From Apostichopus japonicus (lineage: Eukaryota > Echinodermata > Holothuroidea > Aspidochirotida > Stichopodidae), in NCBI RefSeq assembly GCF_037975245.1, contig NC_092582.1, forward strand, positions 17,634,577 through 17,698,576: DNA of 64,000 nucleotides. Reading direction: 5' to 3'. The notes under the pieces were generated by a model. It was not told where the DNA came from. It made no database searches and worked only from the letters and a program-made list of their open reading frames with translations. The position numbers and the translations under genes were made by a program. Positions 57,610-64,000 of this stretch are shown here, in pieces. How positions within the stretch are numbered: position 1 is the stretch's first letter; every line of letters begins with the position of its first letter.

Positions 57610-60600
57610 GATATGATAACAATGGTGACCTCAGATGACATGACCTTTAAGTTTCAAAATGTTCCACCACCCCATTCACAACTTGTCCCAAAATATCAAC
57701 CATGTCACACCTTGGCATTGAGATTTAATTGCATTAAATGTCAAAAAATTAACTTTGAACTTGTATGTAACTTCACACACAAAGGTCACCCGGAGGTCAA
57801 CCAATTGACATTTTTGATCGGTGAGACCTAAATAGAGCATGACTGTAAAAATTCAAACATTTTTTCTTTGCCCATTTTCTCCCCCCATAATACTACTTTT
57901 TTAACATTAGCTGACCTTTTGTGACCTTGTATCACATGACCGTTAAGTTTGAAAATATTCCCCTATACCATTTGCAACTACTCCAAATATATCAACCTCG
58001 TCACAACTTGGAACTGTGAGTTATTGCATTAAATGTCTGAAAATTAACTTTGACCTCATATAACTTCGCACACGAAGGTCACACAGGGGTCAACCCATTG
58101 ACATTTATGATCAGAAGGTACCTTTAACATCTGAAAATAGCATCGAAACTGTAAAAAATCCACAAAACACGAAAAGGTCACCAGAGGTCAAATTGAGGTC
58201 AAGGGTCACCCAGATGCGGGTCGACAATTGGATTTCATTGAAGCAACTCCCAACTCTAACGGACAATTTGTTCTCAAGTTATTGCAAAAATACTAGTTTT
58301 TTATCATTAATTGACCTTTGGTGACCTCGGATCACATAACTGTTAAGTTTGAAAATATTCCCCTATTCCATTTGCAACTACTCCAAAAATATCAACCTTG
58401 TCACACCTTGGAACTGGGAGTTATTGCATTAAATGTCTGAAAATTAACTTTGACCTCATATAACTTCGCACACGAAGGTCACACGGGGGTCAACCTATTG
58501 ACATTTATGATCAGAAGCTACCTTTAACATCTGAAAATAGCATCGAAACTGTAAAAATCCACAAAACACTAAAAAGGTCACCAGAGGTCAAATTGAGGTC
58601 AAGGGTCACCCAGATGTGGGTCGACAATTGGATTACATTGAAGCAACTCCCAACCCTAATGGACATATTGTTCTCAAGTTATCGCATAAATACTAGTTTT
58701 TTATCATTAATTGACCTTTGGTGACCTCGGATCACATAACTGTTAAGTTTGAAAATATTCCCCTATTCCATTTGCAACTACTCCAAAAATATCAACCTTG
58801 TCACACCTTGGAACTGGGAGTTATTGCATTAAATGTCTGAAAATTAACTTTGACCTCATATAACTTCGCACACGAAGGTCACACAGGGGTCAACCCATTG
58901 ACATTTATGATCAGAAGGTACCTTTAACATCTGAAAATAGCATCGAAACTGTAAAAAATCCACAAAACACGAAAAGGTCACCAGAGGTCAAATTGAGGTC
59001 AAGGGTCACCCAGATGCGGGTCGACAATTGGATTTCATTGAAGCAACTCCCAACTCTAACGGACAATTTGTTCTCAAGTTATTGCAAAAATACTAGTTTT
59101 TTATCATTAATTGACCTTTGGTGACCTCGGATCACATAACTGTTAAGTTTGAAAATATTCCCCTATTCCATTTGCAACTACTCCAAAAATATCAACCTTG
59201 TCACACCTTGGAACTGGGAGTTATTGCATTAAATGTCTGAAAATTAACTTTGACCTCATATAACTTCGCACACGAAGGTCACACGGGGGTCAACCTATTG
59301 ACATTTATGATCAGAAGCTACCTTTAACATCTGAAAATAGCATCGAAACTGTAAAAATCCACAAAACACTAAAAAGGTCACCAGAGGTCAAATTGAGGTC
59401 AAGGGTCACCCAGATGTGGGTCGACAATTGGATTACATTGAAGCAACTCCCAACCCTAATGGACATATTGTTCTCAAGTTATTGCATAAATACTAGTTTT
59501 TTATCATTAATTGACCTTTGGTGACCTCGGATCACATGACCGTTAAGTTTGAAAATATTCCCCTATACCATTTGCAACTTGTCTCAAAATATCAACTGTG
59601 TAACACCTTGGCACTGGGAGTTATTACACTAAATGTCTGAAAATTAACTTTGACCTCATATAACTTAACATACAAAGGTCACCTTGGGTCAACTTATTGA
59701 CATTTTTGATTGATGAGACCTAAATTAGAGCATCAAACTATAAAAATTCAAACATTTTTTTCTTTGCCCATTTTCTACCCCCAAAATACTAGTTTTTTGA
59801 CATTAATTGACCTTTGGTGACCTCGGATCACATGACCGTTAAGTTTGAAAATATTTCCCTATACCATTTGCAACTTGTCCAAAAATATCAACCATTTCAC
59901 ACCTTGGAACTGGGAGTTGTTGCATTAAATGTCTGAAAATTAACTTTGACCTTGTATAACTTCGCACACGAAGGTCACATGGGTGTCAACCAATTGACAT
60001 TTTTGATCGAAAGGTACCTTTGATATCCAAATCTAGCATCAAAACCAAACATTTTCTTTTTTGCTCGTTTCCTCCCAAAATAAGCACATTTTTTCTAATG
60101 TGACCTTTGACCTTTTGACCTTGGTTTTAGATGTAGTTTAATCTCCTGATTCCAAAAAACAAAACGAAAAGTCTGTACAACCATCCTAACTCCGACCGAA
60201 AAACTTTGACCCCATATAACTTCGCACATAAAGGTCACACGGGGTCAACTCATTGACATTTATGATCAGAAGGTACCTTTGACATCTGAAAATAGCATCA
60301 AAACTGTAAAAATCCCCAAAAACACGTAAAGGTCACCAGAGGTCAAATTGAGGTCAAGGGTCACCCAGATGCGGGTCGACAATTGGATAACATTGGACCA
60401 ACTCCCAACCCTAACGGACATTTCGTTCTCAAGTTATCGCAAAAATACTAGTTTTTTATCATTCATTGACCTTTGGTGACCTCGGATCACATGACCGTTA
60501 AGTTTGAAAATGTTCCCCTAACCAGTTCACAACTTTTCCCAAAATATCAACCTTGTCGCACATTGGCACTGGGAGTTATTGCAGTTTTAATATGTTCGGT

Positions 60601-60759
60601 TTTTTGACCATAACTGACCTTTGGTGACCTTTGTGGGCACCAAAAACAATAGGGCACACCTTCTCCATATGGTGGATCTATAGTCCAAGTTTGGCCTCAA
60701 TCCAACTTTCCCTTATTGAGATAGAGCGTACCCAAGAAAGTGTCACAGATGCACACACA

Positions 60760-60792
<33 letters not shown>

Positions 60793-60810
60793 CAACCTGA
60801 CTGCATAGGT
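57610..60810. repeat. 400-bp satellite array with 800-bp higher-order unit
   Basis: The landmark TTATCATTAATTGACCTTTG starts at 58301, 58701, 59101 and 59501: an exact 400-bp period. Flanking monomers (57.6-58.0, 59.6-60.6 kb) are diverged. Monomers alternate A-B-A-B (for example ACACAGGGGT at 58081 and 58881, ACACGGGGGT at 58481 and 59281). Ends in (AC)n at 60760-60791 and a GCATAGGTTCCTTTTGC tail shared with other dispersed copies. Confidence 0.95.
58175..58208 (+). promoter_or_regulatory. DR4-DR5-DR1 cluster of AGGTCA half-sites in satellite
   Basis: AGGTCA (58175) N4 AGGTCA (58185) N5 AGGTCA (58196) N1 GGGTCA (58203). The same cassette recurs 400 bp apart at 58575, 58975 and 59375, and again at 60330. 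DR4, DR5 and DR1 are the classic spacings for nuclear-receptor/RXR dimers. The sequence is observed; any binding is inference. Confidence 0.5.
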
Positions 60811-61461
60811 TCCTTTTGCTAAAGCAAGGAACCAAAAAGCACTGCTTCACTTACTTTGGGTAGTAGAATGAGGAGGGGTCTGGGACTGGTGAACACCTGC
60901 TAAGTGTGTACAATGCTAAACTGGTTAGTTAGCAGTTCACTCTAGGTAGAGAGTGTGTGCTGAGGTTGTGAATAGACAGGTAAGCATACTTAATGGAGAG
61001 AAAATTATACGTTATCCCTTTCCTACTGTATGTATATCTGCTCTAAACTGAACATATGTGTGATGAGGTGCCATTGTTTTGTACCTCTTGACCTTGACCT
61101 GACCCTTGAGAAAGCATGAATACCCTATATAAGACACAACTATATTACACACTATGTTTCACATAGCATCCACTCAGAAGTTGCTGTTTATTAATAGATA
61201 AGCTAGTTTATATGGCATAAGATGCATAGTCCAAGGTTCTTGGATTAGGTTTTACCAATACCCTTTGAAGTGGTAATCCAAGGTGTTTACTCAAATTTTC
61301 ATGAATTATGGTTTTAAAGTAGATTGTTTTGTGTTTGGATTGTATTGCATGAACAGCCTCCCTGTGTAACATCACTCACAGACCCTTTGTAATATAGTAT
61401 GCTGAATTGAAGATTTTGAAAAGAGAATTCATGTAACATTAGATGCTTCAAGGTAAGTATG

Positions 61462-61580
61462 AATAATAATAATAATAATAATAAATGAGACTTATATAGC
61501 GCCAAATCAGTAGACAAAAGTCACTGCTCAAGGAGCTTTACAAAGAAAGCAAATTAGTTAACAAAAGAACAAGTGAAAAA
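61462..61580 (-). mobile_element. SINE/LINE 3' tail with TTA repeat
   Basis: On the minus strand CTTTGTAAAGCTCCTTGAGC is followed by TTGGCGCTATATAAGTCTC and (ATT)n. The GCGCTATATAA-(TTA)n end is shared with the SINE at 11758. Confidence 0.65.
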
Positions 61581-64000
61581 TGTGTATAGCAATGGCCGAG
61601 CTGAGAGAGGGGGGGGATATACCCACTTTCCCACTCCCAGCAAGTCTAAAATGTTTTCAGCAAAAAAATAGTCTTTATAAAGCTTTGATGAGCATCTTTG
61701 CTTTTGACTTCACAAAAGACAGAGTTAAAAACAAATTGTCCAAAACCCTCCCCCATCCCTCCCTCCCTCCCCCTGCCCTCCCCCACTTCACTTCAAATTG
61801 GGCTCCTCAATTCTTGTTATAGTATAAGCGGACTGGCAATATATGGCATGAAGGCAGTTTATGTTTCTAGATAGCTGGGAAAGCCGACTGATAAAAGAGA
61901 AGCCCACTAAACTGCACTGGTTAAAGAAAGTCAAATGCAAGGGTCTTCAAATCACCTACCAAAATTAGAAATTCCTTGAATTACATTTGACCTTGAAAAG
62001 TGACAAAATACAGCAGGTTCCTTTTGAAAAACTGTCCATACAATAAGAACCCTACTTATAATGGACTGCAGTGGACTGGCATGAGATATACTGTGTGTTT
62101 ATATAACTATTCTACGTACAGTGTAACTTGCCTTTAAGCAGTTTATACAAAGTAATTGTGGTCACAAAACTACACGACTAATTATTAAAAAACCAAGACC
62201 GTAAGCCACAGAAGCTTTGTCATTTACCATAACTAAAGGCTGTCAACCTCTAAAAGCAATAAAATTGTCACCCTTTGTACCTATTTGTGTAGGTAACTCC
62301 ATTTATGGGGGGATTCCCTTCCCCCCCCCCCCTTTTATTTTGTGGCCACCTACATAGATTTATATGCACTTCAGGCTTACCAGAGTTGTAATAAAAATGG
62401 TGAAAAGTATGCACTTAAATTAATACCTCCCTTGGCTTTGCCATACATCTATATTAAAAGCTACATTACTTTTAAGACGTATTTTTACTTTTTGAAAAGA
62501 CACACATCTGGAGAGTGAACGGACAAAAAGAAAGGATTATATGTCAGGAAGTAATTCCCCAAGGAAACCAACTTCAATATTTTTTCTTTTATCTTCTTAT
62601 TGTCAACAGAATAGTTTGTGCTTGAGTCCTCTTCTTTTAAATCCAGTTTTTAATTAATTATTTCAGGGAGAGTATGCAACCGCTCCCTAATTAAGCCCTC
62701 ACCTGCACAGGTTATAAATTGGACTAAAAGATTATCACCCTGAAATTTGTTTTCCAAAAGTACAGTTCTTTGCTAGAAGAGCTGATCCTTTGTATCATTA
62801 CCAAACATAGAAGAGGGTGCTATATTAGTTATTTTACATGTCTCAGTATGGTCAAATATGTCAAAGATGACAATAAAAGTGATTGTTGAAATCTGAGCAT
62901 AATTTTGAATTTCTAGCAGATTTGGGGACAAGGCTGATGACATGGCTGTTTATACAGTGTAAAAGGATGCTAGGTATGTGGGTTTGTTTGGTATATTCTT
63001 TGACTATTATAACACTGATATGAAGTTTGTTTAATCTGTGAACACACACAAGGAAATAGTAACAATGGGTATAGAGGGGCATTCCCTGGCATAAACAAAG
63101 CATAGGGGCAGAATATGTACACAAGTTACAAAATCTTTAAATAATATTTGTTCGTAGTGGGTTCACATGGTGAAATCAAACAACAGCACTCGACCAAATG
63201 AGGTATAACGTTTTCTTTACAGTACAACAACACTTTACTACACAGATCTGCATCAAAGTCTTGAAATAAGTTCCCATAATTTACTAAAAATACTGCAAAT
63301 GAGCATGTGTAAACAGTTGTTTGCCAATTCATTCATTCATTGCAAAGGGAGGGGCGGGGGAGAGGGGAGAAGAGGGATTTATGATGAAAACTAAACATCA
63401 TCATCATATATCTCCACAATACTAATCCACCAAATATTAGGTCTGGCATCATTTTCATAGTTCCCACATTTTGAATCAATTAGTGAAATTCCAGTCTTTT
63501 TTCACAATCTGACTAAAACATGTCTGTTACAGTTTACTAATGCAGCCTACACACTAATGAAGGCCTAATGTTACACTACCTACAGTAGGCCACACGATCG
63601 TAACACTTGCAAAATGTAACCTATGCTAACCGTTTTTTTTTTTAGTTCCGTACAGCGGGTAGGGGGGAGGGGTAGGAAGGCAATCAATGAACCTCAAACA
63701 TGAGCTGTAGCCATAACTCTTCACCACAGCTTGGTAATATACTTCTAACTTTATCTCACATCTCATTAAACACCAAGCTTCCTCACGAAAGCCATATATG
63801 AGAAAAAGTATTTAAATGAGGATTTTGCCTCCTCACTCTTCCCCAGACTAAAATTCAAGGACTTTCAAGGGCTAGTAAAGAGGTTTTTCCTTTTCCCTTA
63901 TTTTTCCCCCAAACCTGGCCTGTATTCCAGACCGCATGTGAACCATGAATCTAGAATACTTTCTAGCATCATCTACGCTACACAGTCCGGTCACTGAATT
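61581..64000. other. vav 5' intron, no gene seen
   Basis: No CH exon, promoter or repeat array recognised. Contains C and CT-rich tracts (61749-61790, 62317-62333) and G runs (63345-63380, 63660-63675). Confidence 0.5.

Noticed and set aside
60854-60896. Possible minus-strand exon (acceptor TTAGCAG, donor GTAAGT)
   Set aside because: The translation VFTSPRPLLILLPK does not resemble the missing CH segment; could be a 5' UTR exon but nothing supports it.
62697-62755. Possible CH exon with donor GTGAGG
   Set aside because: The frame required by the next exon (phase 0) contains a stop.

Overview
This is eukaryotic (metazoan) genomic DNA. It is AT-rich, with long introns, GT-AG splice sites, tRNA-derived SINEs, hAT-type MITEs, minisatellites and many homopolymer or dinucleotide runs. 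There is no bacterial-style gene density, and almost none of the open frames over 60 codons is a gene by itself. The repeat landscape (SINE tails ending GCGCTATATAA plus TTA repeats, satellite rich in TGACCT half-sites) and the form of the one recognisable gene suggest a marine invertebrate deuterostome, perhaps an echinoderm. That placement is inference.

The window is dominated by one gene on the minus strand: a Vav-family Rho/Rac guanine-nucleotide exchange factor. I could trace 23 coding exons from 51645 down to the stop at 9330. All splice phases agree and they sum to 2181 nt (726 codons plus stop). Domain order is C-terminal part of CH, acidic tyrosine-rich segment, DH, PH, C1, short linker, SH2, SH3. 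The N-terminal SH3 of vertebrate Vav proteins is not seen; a short linker that includes a 20-nt microexon occupies its place. The start codon, the first part of CH and the promoter lie to the right of the window, so 51646-64000 is intron of this gene as far as I can tell.

The left 7.5 kb holds the 3' part of a second gene on the plus strand, converging on Vav. Four exons (4052-4092, 5068-5179, 5392-5509, 7127-7246) splice in frame into a 129-residue C-terminus that I do not recognise. Upstream of them are several tandemly duplicated exon-like segments that I could not join. The two genes' poly(A) signals lie about 210 bp apart (7433 and 7650).

The rest is repeats inside Vav introns: two hAT MITEs with exact 8-bp target duplications (10669-11025, 42792-43201), a fold-back element with an 8-bp duplication (17372-17820), tRNA-SINEs (11758-12070, 29545-29790, and fragments), a 38-bp minisatellite (32.7-34.3 kb), a 53-bp minisatellite (35.75-36.44 kb), a 73-79 bp array (54.95-55.35 kb), and a 400-bp satellite with an 800-bp higher-order unit (57.6-60.8 kb). 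Each satellite monomer carries a DR4-DR5-DR1 series of AGGTCA nuclear-receptor half-sites. No CRISPR, rRNA or intact functional tRNA gene was seen.
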